Shown here one piece after another: positions 33,804-45,111 of a stretch of DNA of 64,000 bases. The first letter of the stretch is position 1. The number at the start of each line of letters is the position of its first letter. The notes beneath the pieces were generated by a model that did not search any database, was not told where the DNA came from, and saw only the letters and a program-made list of their open reading frames with translations. Position numbers and translations under genes: made by a program. The stretch lies in assembly GCA_019096155.1 (NCBI GenBank), contig JAHCVI010000002.1:4464001-4528000 (forward strand), in the 5' to 3' direction. The stretch is from Staphylotrichum longicolle. Taxonomy: Eukaryota; Ascomycota; Sordariomycetes; Sordariales; Chaetomiaceae.

Positions 33804-34635
33804 ACCCCCGAAAGAGGGGGGCTGCGGTCTTACGTGTGCAAATCTGAGGGAGAGACGGAGATGGCTTACTTGCATTGCGCCGGCGTTCCTGGCTTGGGGA
33901 TTCGGGAAAACAGAAAAGTCTAGGTTGTGTAGAATGGTAGCGATCCTGTGGTTGATCGGGTAGATAGAAGTGATACCTTCAATATCAGGCCAAGGGTCGG
34001 TCAGATCCACCACAAAGCATCTTCCTGTCTGTCTACTGTCCTCTGCGTTGGAGAAAAAAAAAAAAACGTGTGTGCTGTGTTCAAACCGCTCAAAATTCAT
34101 CATATACCTGCTTCATAACACTACCCTGACAAGAAAAATACCAACAGACATAGAACCCGCCCGCCTAGCTGTTCTTGAAGCACTTCGAATAAGCCTGGCA
34201 ACTCGCACACCCTTTTTCAAAGCACTGCCTCCGCCTGTCGCCGCCGCCGCCGCCGCCGTCGTCGGCACCCAGCGTCCGGTCGGCGCCCAGCCTCTTCAAG
34301 CGCACCGCGTACCGCCAAAACCGCAGATAGAAATCCCACCTCGACTCGTCCCACGCCCGTTCCCGCCTCAGCCGTCTGCTGCTGCTGCCGCTGCTCCTCG
34401 TCTTTCGCGTGTTCTGGTCTTACGGTTCGTGTCGTTGCAGGTTCTGGATCTCCCCCAGCGGACCGCTGCCGCCGCCCCCGCCCACTGTCACTCTCCCTAC
34501 GCCACCTTTGCGCACCGCTTCTTCCACACCACCACCGCAGATCGGACCGGCATCGTCACCCCCCACGACCGCCGCCGACGTCGCCGCCGTCAAGACCGAC
34601 ACCACCAAAGGAGGCGAGCGAGGCGCCCAGTCTCC
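33804..34635. other. Convergent 3' region between UTP15 and the MAP kinase gene
   Basis: UTRs of both genes. Contains an A12 run near 34057 and CCG/GCC-rich low complexity at 34225-34265. Open frames crossing it are antisense to the kinase gene. Confidence 0.6.
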
Positions 34636-36160
34636 TCATCTACCGCCCAGCTCGGCCTCCAAGCCCTGCATCTCGCCGTACTCCTGCGGCCGGGGGTCCT
34701 CGGCGCGCCACTGCTGGCTGTTGCCGCCGGCGGGGATGGGCACCTGGGGCGCGACGGCGGGGGCGTGGCCGCCGCTGCCCGGGACGGTGCGCACCATCTG
34801 GCGGAAGCGGAACACCTCGTCGAGGATCATCTTACGCATCTCGGCGACGTCGTCGGTGGCCTCGAAGTCGAAGTTGAAGGTGGCCGGGCAGTCGGGCTCG
34901 TCGCTGGCGTCGTGCCAGATGGCGAGGTAGGGGTGCTCGAGGGCCGACTCGACCGAGATGCGGCGGGTCGGGTCAAAGGCGAGCATGCGGTCGAGCAGGT
35001 CGAGCGCGTCCGGGTTGGCGTTGGGGAAGAGCGAGGGGAACGACTTCTTGGCCATGTACGGCAGGTTGCGCACGTACTCTTGCGCGCGGGGGGAGCCGAT
35101 GCGCGACAGCGTCTCCTCGTTGGGCGTGCCGAGGATGTGCAGGATCTGGTTGAGCTGGTCGACGTAGTCGCGGCCCTTGAAGAAGGGCCGCCCGCCGAGC
35201 AGCTCGGCGAGGATGCAGCCTACGGACCAGACGTCGACTATTTTTTGTTTTTTATCTGTCAGCGTGACTGCTTGCGTAGGACTCAAAAGAGGAGGGGGGG
35301 AGGGAGAGAGGGGGGGAGAGACGCACTCGCTTTGGTGTAGTTCTGGAAGCTCAACATGATCTCGGGCGCGCGGTACCATCTCGTCGCGACGTACTCAGTC
35401 ATGTAGCCGGCGTTTTCCTCCGGGTCGACCGAGAAGCCGCGCGCCAGGCCAAAGTCGCAAATCTTGAGCTCGCAGTCGGCGTTGACCAGCAGGTTGCCGG
35501 GCTTGAGATCGCGGTGCAGCACGTTCGCCGAGTGGATGTACTTGAGACCGCACAGAATCTGGTAGATGAAGGATTGGAAGTGGGCGTCGGTCAGGGGCTG
35601 GCCGGACCGGATGATGGCCGCCAGATCGCACTCCATCAACTCTGCGAGGGGTTGTGTGTCAGAAGGGTGGGACGTGGATCATCACTGAGAAACGCACCCT
35701 CGTAAAGATAGGTCTCGTTGAAGTTGTCGGGTCTAGGGATGTCCATGTCATACAGACAGGTGATCTGAGAACAGAGACGGAGCCCGGTCAGCGTTGGGGA
35801 GATTGAATCGATTCGGCCATCTCACGTTGCGGTGGCCCCTGAAATGCTGGAGCAGCTTGATCTCGCGCAGGGCGCGCTTGGCAAGAATCTTCTTGCTGAA
35901 GACATTGGTGACCTTTTTGATGGCAACACCCTCGTTGGTTTGGTTGTTCACGGCGGCGCTTCAGAGATGGCTGGTCAGTTCATGTTTTTTTTGCGGTATG
36001 GGAACATCATGAGAGGGCGGGGACGGAAGAGACGGTCAAAGGCGTACCAGACAATACCATACGCGCCCTGGCCCAGCTCCTTGGTCACCGTGTATCGTTC
36101 GTCGACAATGAAGTCCTGGTTGAAGACCTTGAAGATCTTGCGGCCCTGGAGATCAGCCAT
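34636..36160 (-). CDS. SLT2: Cell-wall-integrity MAP kinase (Slt2/MpkA/Mps1 type)
   Basis: Five exons (36160-36048, 35958-35826, 35764-35698, 35641-35327, 35237-34636) give 409 aa, close to the 415-425 aa of known orthologues. This serine/threonine kinase ends the Pkc1-Bck1-Mkk cascade responding to cell-wall stress. Seen: GQGAYGIV loop (30-37), catalytic Lys52 in VAIKK, HRDLKPGN (147-154), DFG (167-169), activation motif TEY (186-188) followed by VATRWYRAPE. TEY with the VNNQTNEGVAIKKV N-lobe marks the Slt2 branch rather than Hog1 (TGY). The C-tail, ending QEYGEMQGLEAELGGR, is like that of filamentous-fungal Mps1. Intron 1 donor is GTACGC. Confidence 0.95.
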
Positions 36161-37711
36161 GGCGGATGTGTGTGTGTTTAGCTTGTCTGTCGAACAGCTC
36201 TGGTTGTCCCTCGCGGAGGTGGGGAGAGGTGAGGGTCTCGAGAAGGCGGGGCAGCAGAGCAGCAGCAGAGGAGCAGATGGAGACTCGGAGCTCGACTGCG
36301 CAGCACAAAGCAGCCTGGTATGGAACTTGCAAAGCTGAAACCCACCAAGGCACAAGGCACAAAAAGAGGGAAAATAGGGTCAAAAGTCAAACACGGTGCG
36401 GGGCACAGCTTCGAGAGGCAAAAAAAAGGGAGGCAGCCTGGCGAGCAAACACGCAACTCGACAAAGCCTGGTATTTAAGAGCTGCCCGCAAAAGATGGAG
36501 GGGCTGAGGGATGAACGCGGCGCGGGGCCCAATGGCCCATCAGAATGCGTTGTGCATGCAACCTTGGCCCGCCCAGGTTGTCAGCCAGTTGGTGTGACAA
36601 AGACCAGGGGGCAACCTGGAAACGGATAAGGCAGGACAGACTTGCCGCGAGCATTGACGAGATGCCCCACAAATGCCCGTTTCGACGGCCGCTGGCTGGC
36701 CGGGCCTAGGGACCCCACCTGAGCCCACCTTGGGGGTGTTGGTGCTGGGCGATGCTTGGGTCGCCTTCTGATTGGCGCGTTCGAGCTGACTTGCAGGAGA
36801 TCACCAAGTCTGCTCTGTCCTTTACGCGCGCGACAACCTCAACCTCCATCAAGAAATTGCACACTGCAGGTGATGCGCCGGCAGTGGCCTGAGAGTCTAC
36901 CGTTCTCGGTCAAGCCTTGCCGGGTTTGCACTGGAAGACATTGGAGACGATTGGCCCCTTAAACGCCTCGCAGAGCCGTGTTGCTGTGTCGATGCGGCGG
37001 GACCTGCACGGTGCCAGCAGTGAGTCCTGCCCGCCATCGGCTATCGGCCATCGGCCATCTCAGGTATCCCGTCTTTATCTCGCCGCCAGGCTCTGACCCG
37101 AAGGCACACCCTCTTCTCCAACAGGGCTCGGAAAAGGGAGCGAGGGGTTGATCATAGGAAGAATATCATCTGAACGTGTCGTGGAGTCGTCATCAAATGG
37201 GATGGGTTGGTCTGTTTGGCGTCGGCCAATAGAAACTCGAAGCAGGGAAGGGTCGGCCAACTCCCGTCACCCTGCCTGTCTTGGGCCTCTTGAATGGCCG
37301 TAGGGCTGAAGGCCGCATCAGGGTCGGATGGTGCGGGGCTTCAATCAGTCCCGCCGAACCATGCCATGGACCCTGGAGATGAGTGGCTTCACAGTCTCGA
37401 GCAGTGATACGAGGCCGAAGACAAATGCAGTCTTGAACTGTAAGCCCAGGCATAAGCCGCTCGTCTCCATCGATGAAGACAGGGCCGGCTGCTTTAGGCC
37501 AACACCTAAAGCAAAGCCCGGCCGCTCTGCAACCACGACACCAGAGCTCGCAAACTTTACAGGCGGAAGAGGCGGAAGATGCGCCAGCTACGCACGGCCA
37601 GAAACTGCGTCACCCTCAGAATCCCACGCATCAAGACCTCAAAAGCAGTGCGCCATTGGTATCTCTAGTCTATCCGCATCACATAAAAAAAAGCACCTGT
37701 CTCGCTCAACA
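36161..37711. other. Intergenic region upstream of the MAP kinase gene
   Basis: Promoter of the minus-strand kinase gene and 3' flank of the phosphatase gene. No gene seen; open frames are short and unstructured. Confidence 0.6.
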
Positions 37712-38321
37712 TCAGAGCTTGGGAGGCTCCACGTCAGGGAATACCTCCTTGAGGAAGTTCAGTGAGAACCGCGTCGCTTGCTCATACGCCTTCTCGAAGC
37801 CTTGCCGACCGCCATAGTACGGGTCGCTGATGATCTCAACCTTGCCGGTCCCAGAGTACTCGCCAAACAGCATGAGCTTCGCCTTTCCGTTGGGTTTGCG
37901 GCGCTGGATACGCTGAAGGTCCTCGAGGTTGCCCCGGTCCATGGCGAAAATATAGTCGAACTTGTCAAAGTCGGAATCGTGTACCTGTGGCCGTCAGACC
38001 TCTCCGCAGACTTCGACGCAATACCAGCCGTACCTTTCGTGCATGATGAACATAGTCTGTAATCCCGTGGTTCTCAAGAGTGGACATGGTCCGGTCGTCT
38101 GGCTCTTCGCCAATGTGGTAGGCGCCTGGAGGAAATTTAGGTCCAGCCTGAACGAGGAGAGAGGGGGGCAAGGAGGACGCACCCGTCCCACACGAGTCAA
38201 TCTTTCCCACGAGATCCTCATATGGCTGTTTCCTTGCCAACGACTGAAAGACGCCTTCGGCCATGGTCGACCGGCAGATGTTGCCCAGACACACGAAGAG
38301 CACCGAAAGTTGGTCCGCCAT
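37712..38321 (-). CDS. Low-molecular-weight protein tyrosine phosphatase
   Basis: Three exons (38321-38183, 38125-38034, 37984-37712) separated by introns of 57 and 49 nt give 167 aa, normal for LMW-PTP (yeast Ltp1, fission yeast Stp1). It hydrolyses phosphotyrosine through a Cys-phosphate intermediate. The P-loop CLGNICRS spans 11-18 with nucleophile Cys11 and Arg17; the general acid Asp131 is in SDPYYGG. The N-terminus MADQLSVLFVCLGN is a classic start. It lies upstream of and on the same strand as the Slt2-type kinase, 1.5 kb away; the genes are probably independent. Confidence 0.95.
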
Positions 38322-40115
38322 TTTAGGGAGCCGATCCAGAGATGAATGAAATGGATCAAGTAGAAACAATTGAGTCGCTCCAGAGAAAACACAATCCAAC
38401 AGCGCCAGCAGTACGAACTCGAAAACGAAAAAAAAAAAAAAGCCACTCGCTTCAGCAGATGAATCCGAGCCGAGACATGGTGTTGAGGGGCAAAGTGTGA
38501 TAACGCCAGCGATAAGACCTGACCTTAGAAGGGTTAGGGTTGAGGTCTGGAGTCACGTGTAAGCACCTGCAAAGCAACAATTTTGCATGCGTGCACAGAC
38601 CACTAATGTTGCCTATAAGTTCTAGGGGTCCCTCCCAAAATCTTCCTCCTCTTCTCTTCTTTTCTTCTTCATACTTACCTTGATTGGGTGCACCTGGATC
38701 ATGAAGCAGGGGTACCAGGGCGATAGGCCTGCATTGCACATCGTGGAGCCCGTCGCCTTGAATTGTCCTTCGGGGCCGTTCCGGTCGGAATTTTTGATGT
38801 CTTCTTTTTCGCTGTGTGCTCGGCGTTGCGTCGGGCCATGGAGAAGAAGTGTGTTGCACCTTGATGAGTTGCGGAGAACCCTCGGGCTTTGTGAAACCAA
38901 CCAGAACAGCCAGAACATGTCTTGAAACCCGCTGGAAAGCGAAAGCGAAATGTTGTGATGTGCTACCCCAGATAAACTGCGATTCCTGCTGTCCGAAGTC
39001 TGAATGTATCAAACACCTGGTCCAATCCCGATCCATCTTGATTCATGCCACATGGAATTTGTTCTCTTAAACCCGAGGTGGCCTGTGAGTGCGGGATGCC
39101 GATTTCCTGCAGGCACAATCACGCAAAGTCGCGCAAGCGCAAGGGGTCTCTGGTCGCATTTGTCTAATGGCACACTTCGAGACGCGACTGCGGGGCATGC
39201 CGCATCGCCACCACGCTTCTGCGAACCCCGCCATCCAACAAGACTGATTCATCAGCAGCGATTCGACCCCTTTCAACGACGAGTGGGCCAGCGCCGATAA
39301 CTCCGCCCGGCCTTGGGGCCAGACAGACAGCAAAACCGAGCAGCTAGTGTTAGGGATCATTCCCTTCATGGTAGTACCGCCCAAATGGGAAACCGAACTC
39401 TGGCGATCGACCCGCGGCTTGAGCCGAAGAAACGCCCAACCATCCCACGGTTTTGTTCCGCTGGCTCTAGAGACACTCGGATATGACGGGATGCGGCAAT
39501 AACACGTCGGTGCTCGGCGCCCGCTGCTGCCTTGCCCTCACTTGCCTTGCCTCGTCTCGATCTCGGGAGCTCAGGATCCCGTTCTTCTGGTCCGCAGAGA
39601 TCGGGTCCCCTCGCGGGTCCCCTCCTCCACCCCTCCGATAAAAGTTCCCTCGAAACCCCTCCCGTCTCAGTCGGCACGGGTGCCGGTGATCTGACAAAAC
39701 AGGGCTGTGGATGATAAGAATTGCTCCAATTCCCATCCTCTTTGGACCGCAATCTCGATCCCGGGCGCAAAAGGACCGCCTGGCCATCGCTTTACACAGT
39801 ACCCCCACCCCCGATCCCCAGACCCTGGATTTTGTTCGAGCCCATCTTGTGGCGAAGTCTATGGAGCCGCGTGGGAAGCTTGCCATAACCTGGTTTACCC
39901 TTGCCGGCAACGCCCGATTTTGATTTTATATTCCGGGCCACAGCGCTTTGCAGACTGCAGTTTCGAGCAGACGACACGGCGGGCATTCGGATCCACTCAG
40001 CTGCCCGACACAAGCCGGTCTTTTAAGGTTGCCGTCGGGACCCTTTTGGACCCTTCCGCTGGTTCGAGACTCGAGTGCCGAACCGAAACACCCCAGCACA
40101 CACAGTATCGCCAAA
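38322..40115. other. Divergent region between the phosphatase and SIS genes
   Basis: About 1.8 kb with no gene supported. A telomere-repeat-like GGGTTAGGGTT and a CACGTG palindrome lie close together near 38531-38558. The remainder is mixed sequence with random open frames. Confidence 0.6.
38531..38558. promoter_or_regulatory. TTAGGG motif next to a CACGTG E-box
   Basis: GGGTTAGGGTT starts at 38531 and CACGTG is at 38553-38558, about 210-235 bases upstream of the phosphatase ATG. These match the cores of Tbf1-type and Cbf1-type (bHLH) sites. Occupancy is inferred only. Confidence 0.35.
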
Positions 40116-41462
40116 ATGGTCCAGCAATGCTCGCAGCAACGGCCGGTACAGAACAGCGAGGTCTATGTGCTGCGCCAAGTACCGCCCTTTCCTCCGCTCT
40201 CGCCTCCGTCGCCCATCACCCCGGCCGAAGACTTTGACTGCGCGCCCATCGATGCCCTCGGCCTGACCCAGCCAGACATTGCCGTTTGCGACAAGAAGCT
40301 CGCCATTGAAGAGCGTCTCTCGCGCGCCGTCCACGTCCTCGCCACCGAAACCACCGCGTTGCAGAACCTCACCCAGCTCTACTCGACAGACCGCCTCGCC
40401 CGTGATGGCTTCACCCGAGCCGTCGACGCCATCATCCACCGCCAGGGCGCCAATGGCAACGGTGGCAAGCTGGTAGTCATCGGCGTCGGGAAGTCGGGCC
40501 ACATCGCCAAGAAGCTCGTCGCAACCTTCAACAGCCTCGCCATCCAGGCCGTCTTCCTCCACCCGACCGAGGCCCTGCACGGCGACCTGGGCCAGATCTC
40601 GCGCCACGACACCCTCCTCATGATCACCTTCTCGGGGAAGACCCCAGAGCTCCTCACCCTCCTCCCACACCTCGACAAGTCCCTCCCGCTCATCCTCCTC
40701 ACGGCCCACACCCGTCCCGAGACGTGCGAGCTCGTCCGCCACCGACCCGACACAATCCTCCTGCCCGCACCCGTGCACGAAACGGAGACAGTGTCGTTCG
40801 GCGTGGCCGCCCCGACCACCTCCACCACCGTCGCCCTCACCGTCGGCGACGCCCTCGCCATCGTCGCCTCGCGCGAGATCCACGCCAGCGTCGCCGCCGT
40901 CTTTGCGCGCAACCACCCCGGCGGCGCCATCGGCGCGGCGCTCTGGAAGAAACCCCGCGAGGATGTCCGCGCCGTCATGATCCCGCTGTCCAAAATCGAC
41001 TGCTTACCCTCCACTACCACCACCATAACGGGCGTGGACGTCCTCCGCGCCGGGTACGCCAGCCCGTCCGGATGGGTTCGCGTACCCCCGAGTCAAGGGG
41101 AGTCAGGAGAAATGGGAATGGGAATTGGGGTCGGAGGCGGCGGTGTCATCTCGCCACGCAAGATCCGCCGCATGAGCCCCGAGGACATGGCGCGCCCGCT
41201 CGACGCGACGCTGCGGTGGCTTGTCACGCCCCGGCGCGCCTTCATCCCCGTCGCCGCCGACACGAGCGTGCAGCGCGCCGCCGAGTGGATTCAGGGGCTG
41301 CGCGCCGCGACGGCGACGGCGACGGCGACATCGTCAAGTGGGGATGGGGTTAGCGCGGCGGACAAGGATGGCGCGTATGGCGACGACGCTATCGTCGCGG
41401 TCATGGAGAGGGGGGAGTGTGTTGGCTTGCTGGAGGTGGGCAAGTTGCTGGAGGAGGCGTGA
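40116..41462 (+). CDS. SIS-domain protein, KpsF/GutQ-type sugar-phosphate isomerase homologue
   Basis: Intronless, 448 aa. Bacterial KpsF/GutQ interconvert ribulose-5-P and arabinose-5-P; the fungal role is not established. The SIS domain spans about 100-280: GVGKSGHIAKKLVATFNS (123-140), HPTEALHGDLG (149-159), TFSGKTPELLTL (171-182), and the closing NHPGGAIG (266-273), all hallmark positions including the lysine and histidines of the active site. Bacterial members end in two CBS domains; here the C-terminal 150 residues only weakly suggest one degenerate CBS pair (DVRAVMIPLSKID...; PLDATLRWLVTPRRAFIPV) interrupted by Gly/Ser-rich insertions. The first 60 residues are Pro-rich. ATG in AAAATGG context. 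Confidence 0.88.
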   Translation: MVQQCSQQRPVQNSEVYVLRQVPPFPPLSPPSPITPAEDFDCAPIDALGLTQPDIAVCDKKLAIEERLSRAVHVLATETTALQNLTQLYSTDRLARDGFTRAVDAIIHRQGANGNGGKLVVIGVGKSGHIAKKLVATFNSLAIQAVFLHPTEALHGDLGQISRHDTLLMITFSGKTPELLTLLPHLDKSLPLILLTAHTRPETCELVRHRPDTILLPAPVHETETVSFGVAAPTTSTTVALTVGDALAIVASREIHASVAAVFARNHPGGAIGAALWKKPREDVRAVMIPLSKIDCLPSTTTTITGVDVLRAGYASPSGWVRVPPSQGESGEMGMGIGVGGGGVISPRKIRRMSPEDMARPLDATLRWLVTPRRAFIPVAADTSVQRAAEWIQGLRAATATATATSSSGDGVSAADKDGAYGDDAIVAVMERGECVGLLEVGKLLEEA

Positions 41463-42068
41463 TATGATGATGAATGATGATGATGAGGACGGCGGTTGCC
41501 GTGTCGAGGGGTTCATGAGGGGGTGAGTGTGGGGGTAAGCATTTGGGGGAAGGGAAGGGGAGGGACTAGAATGGGTTGAGTGGGAGGCGGGGATTTGATT
41601 TTGCTGCACCTGACATGGCATGTGGCTGGCGTTTTAGCATGGCGTAAAGGGGGTCTTTGTTGCGATGATTTTGTTTTCCTTGTTATCTCTTGTTTACTTC
41701 GGGGACGGTTGATGAATGTGGTGGGCTATTCACAATGGGAAGGGTGGCAGCAGTCTTTTTACATATATCTCCACGGGGAAAGAAAGCATGGGATGATGGG
41801 CTACGGCCGCATCCCGCAGCATCGGGTGGGAATCTGCTTTGAGCGCAATCGCTGTCAATATTTGGCATATTTTTCTTAATCTTTGAGATGGGGGGGTTCA
41901 AAACTTGAATTTTTTGGTAGAACATGGCCCATCTCCAGTCCAGGCTCTTGTTCAAAGATGCAACTGGCACATAGCAACTGACAAAAGTCGTACATGTCCC
42001 ACATTACATCCAGGGGTATTTACACACCACTGCTCCTTGCTTTCCGACAACACCGTGGTGAAGTTTGC
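41463..42068. other. Convergent 3' region between SIS and WKF genes
   Basis: Holds two 3' flanks with T-rich and A-rich patches (ATATTTTTCTTAATC near 41868). No gene or notable repeat. Confidence 0.65.
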
Positions 42069-43362
42069 TCAATCCTCGTCGTCGCTGCTACTACTCCCCG
42101 CTCCGCTCTCCTCGTCCGACTCCGCCTCTGATGACGACGAACTGCTGCTCGAGCTCGACGATGATTCGGCCGCCGCAGCGCCGTCGGGCGCCGTGTCCAT
42201 CTCGTCATCGTCGTTATCCGACGTCTCGCCGCTGTCGCTGCCGCTGCTGCTCGCCTCCGACTCGCTGTCCGACGAGTCCGACTCGGACGAGCTGCTGTCG
42301 TCGTCGTCGGCAATGTCCGTCCGCACGTTGCGTAACCTGCGCCGCTTGGCGGGCTGCTGCGAGCCGTCGCTCTGTCTGGCGGCGACGGCGGCGGCGGCTT
42401 GGTCCTGGCCGGACGAGGCGGAGGAGGACGAGGTGCTGGCTGCTGTGGTGGTCGCCGTGGCCGTGCTGTCCTCGCTGTCCGAGAGCTCGGCCAGCACCAT
42501 CTCGGCGCGGATGCGCTTTAGGAGCCGTTGCTTGACCGCCGGGGTGGCGACGCGCAGGACGTACTCCACCTCGTCGAGCGTGCGCTTGCCATTGGCGTTT
42601 GTGGACGTGTCGTTGGAGTGCTGCTGCTGGTGTTGTTGGAGGTCCTGCAGGAACCGGGATATTGTGTCTTCGTACTCCTTTTGCTTCGTCTCCTTGTCCT
42701 TGAGCGAGGCGGGGAATGCGCCCGCGCCGGCCTCCATGTCTTTCTTCTTGATCTCTGCTGCTGTCTCCCGTAGCCTTGTCCGGACAAAACCCTTCAGGTC
42801 CCGGATGTATTGGTAGAAGATGGGGGTGTCGGCCGAGGGGATCTTGTCCGCGTCGAAGAGGTACTTGATCAAGAGAGTCTGGTGGTTCTTGTTGAACTTC
42901 CACGACTCCCGCGCCGTGTGCCACTGGCGGATGTAGTTCAGCGAGGGCTCGAGGCTGAAGTCGGAACTCGTGGCGTCGGGTGTCTTTTTGGCCTTCTTCT
43001 TCTTTGGCTTCTTCTTATCGGCGGTCTTATCCTTGGTGGCGGCCTTGGTGTCGTTGGCAAACGAGACCGACTTCCTCAACGACGCTGGCGTCCCCTGATT
43101 CGCTGATGCTTGGTCCTCCCTCCGGGGCTTCTTATTCGGTGTCTGCGCAGAGACGGCGTTCGGCGTGGACGCGGAGCTTGGCAGCTTTCTTTTGAGGGCG
43201 CTCGCCGGACTTCCGTTTACACGGCCTTGGTGGGCGTTGGGGACCTGCGAGGAGGGCTTTGCTCGCGCATTGGGGCCAGCCGAGCTGGGGGAAGCTGCTT
43301 CAGACCCAGGACCCTTGAGCTTGAGGCCCAATCGCTTCCAAAGCCGGGACGTGGGCGGACAT
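42069..43362 (-). CDS. WKF-domain protein with 5' frame break (C7orf50-like)
   Basis: The main frame, ending at 42069, encodes a nucleolar-type protein. It has a basic N-terminus (WKRLGLKLKG), a Lys-rich stretch (KKPKKKKAKK), the WKF domain around RESWKFNKNHQTLLIKYLFD with YIRDLKGFVRTRL, and a C-terminal Ser/Asp/Glu-rich tail. Human C7orf50 has this domain and is linked to ribosome-related RNA work; the molecular role is not settled. The frame has no ATG before the domain. The only good ATG (43362, CACCATGTCC) reads MSAHVPA in another frame, and one base fewer at the A-run 43340-43342 would join it to WKRLGLKLKG, giving 430 aa. VPAWKRLGLKLK is, as I recall, a common start in this family. So either the sequence has a one-base error or the gene is truly frameshifted. 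Confidence 0.75.
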
Positions 43363-44003
43363 GGTGACGACTGGAGGAGGGGACGGAAGACAAGGGAAAA
43401 ATGAGGCGCGGGCGGGTGGTCGGGAATGGAGCTGCGGGATTCCCACAGCAACAGGAAAACCTAGACGGGCCAAGTAACACTGCTTCTAAGCCCAAGTTGT
43501 CGGTAATGCTGGAATTGGAGCCCTGGGCGGCATTCCTGTGGGTTTTATTGGGTGTTTCTCGTGCTTGATCCAGAGCTGCTCACGCCGCCTGCAGCAAATT
43601 TCTGCCCAGATGGACCTTATCGGTACCCGACGCAGGGGTGCTGGGCCCTGATAAGATCTAACGTTAACTAATGGTGGGGCGCTCTGGGTGATCGTTGGTG
43701 GGCCGGTTTTTGTGCCTCAGGCGGTCAGCGCCCTGGCATCTGGGGACATTGCCGCCTAACATCTGAGGCACGCAAGCTCAGCTCGCCGTCAGCCTTGCTC
43801 CAGGCAAACCGCAGCAACGCGTCAATCGCTGGGGGAAGCTTCCCCGTCCAACAACGAAGCTCTGCCGCCTGCCTCCCACCTTCTTTCCACAGCCACCACC
43901 ACCACCACAACAACAGAAAACCAAACGGATTTGGTCCACCTTGATTTGTTTTACTTCCCGTGATACCACACAAGACCGAATAACTCATAATCGCCCTGTC
44001 AAG
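43363..44003. other. Divergent promoter between the WKF gene and proteasome alpha-1
   Basis: About 640 bases with both promoters. A CCACCACCACCACAACAACAG run lies near 43894. No gene is supported. Confidence 0.6.
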
Positions 44004-45111
44004 ATGGCGGGTACGTCTGCGACCGGCTGCGGCGACAGCTCCAAGCTCCACTCTGGCCATCGCATCGCTAACAGCCGAGCACAGGCAACGCTGGCTACGA
44101 CAGGCACATCACCATCTTCTCAGAGCAGGGACGGCTGTTCCAAGTCGGTACGTGCGAATGCGATACCATGGGTGGTTCAAGACGGGACGAGGAGGCGGAG
44201 GCGGACGCAGCGATGATTGGGTTGATGGAGTGCCCGGCGGCTGGATGCACAAGGGGGAACGTTGGACTGGTGCGGCGTCGACGATGCTGACGGCTGTTCT
44301 GTGCAGAATATGCATTCAAGGCGATCACAGCGGCGAACATCATGTCGATTGGTGTTCGGGGCAAGGACTGTGCCGTCGTCCTGTCCCAGAAGAAGGTTCC
44401 GGTACGTCATTCCCCCCGTTTCGTTGCCCGGGAGCACGAGCTAATGGGCCATTCTAGGATAAACTCATCGATCCCTCGTCTGTTTCGCACATCTTCCAGA
44501 TCTCACCCTCGGTCGGCTGCGTCATGACGGGCTCCATCGCCGATGCGCGTGCCTTCTCGCAGCGCGCCCAGTCGGAAGCCGCAGACTTCAAGTACAAGTT
44601 TGGTTACGAGATGCCATGCGACGCCCTGTCCAAGCGGCTGGCCAACATCAGCCAAGTCTATACTCAGCGGGTGGGTGAGAGAAGGCGGTGGGAAACTGGG
44701 CTATCGGTGCTGACAGGTGTCTAGGCGTACATGCGGCCGTACGGTGTTGCGACGACGCTGATCTCGCTCGACTCCGAGGTTGGGCCGCAGCTGTTCAAGT
44801 GCGACCCTGCCGGCTACTACATCGGGTACAAGGGCACCGCCGCGGGCCCCAAGCAACAGGAGGCGCTCAACCACCTGGAGAAGAAGCTCAAGAACAAGGA
44901 CCACGCGCCCGGCGACTGGAAGGATGTTGTGGAGCTGGCCATCACCACGCTCAGTACCGTGCTGAGCATGGACTTCAAGAAGACCGAGATTGAGATCGGC
45001 ATCGTGGGAGGGCCGCGCCCTGACGGCAAGGAAGGGACGTACCCGGGCTTCAGGCGGCTGACGGAGGACGAGATTGACGAGAGGTTACAGGCGATTGCTG
45101 AGAAGGACTGA
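44004..45111 (+). CDS. SCL1: 20S proteasome subunit alpha-1 (alpha type-6)
   Basis: Five exons: 44004-44010 (only 7 nt), 44085-44147, 44307-44401, 44458-44670, 44725-45111; 254 aa. It forms the outer ring of the 20S core, gating substrate entry. Joined start reads MAGNAGYDRHITIFS and continues to GRLFQVEYAFKAI, the alpha-subunit signature. Later motifs GKDCAVVLSQKKVP, VMTGSIADARAFSQRAQSEA and MRPYGVATTLISLD, then TEIEIGIVGG near the C-terminus, identify alpha-1 (Scl1) rather than other alpha subunits. Donors are GTACGT (three times) and GTGGGT. The very small first exon carries ATGGCGG and is supported because the joined Gly codon keeps frame and the canonical N-terminus appears. Confidence 0.96.

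Noticed and set aside
32799..34103. 434-codon minus-strand open frame
   Set aside because: Antisense to UTP15; no domain.
33970..35340. 456-codon plus-strand open frame
   Set aside because: Antisense to MAP kinase exon 5 and its 3' UTR.
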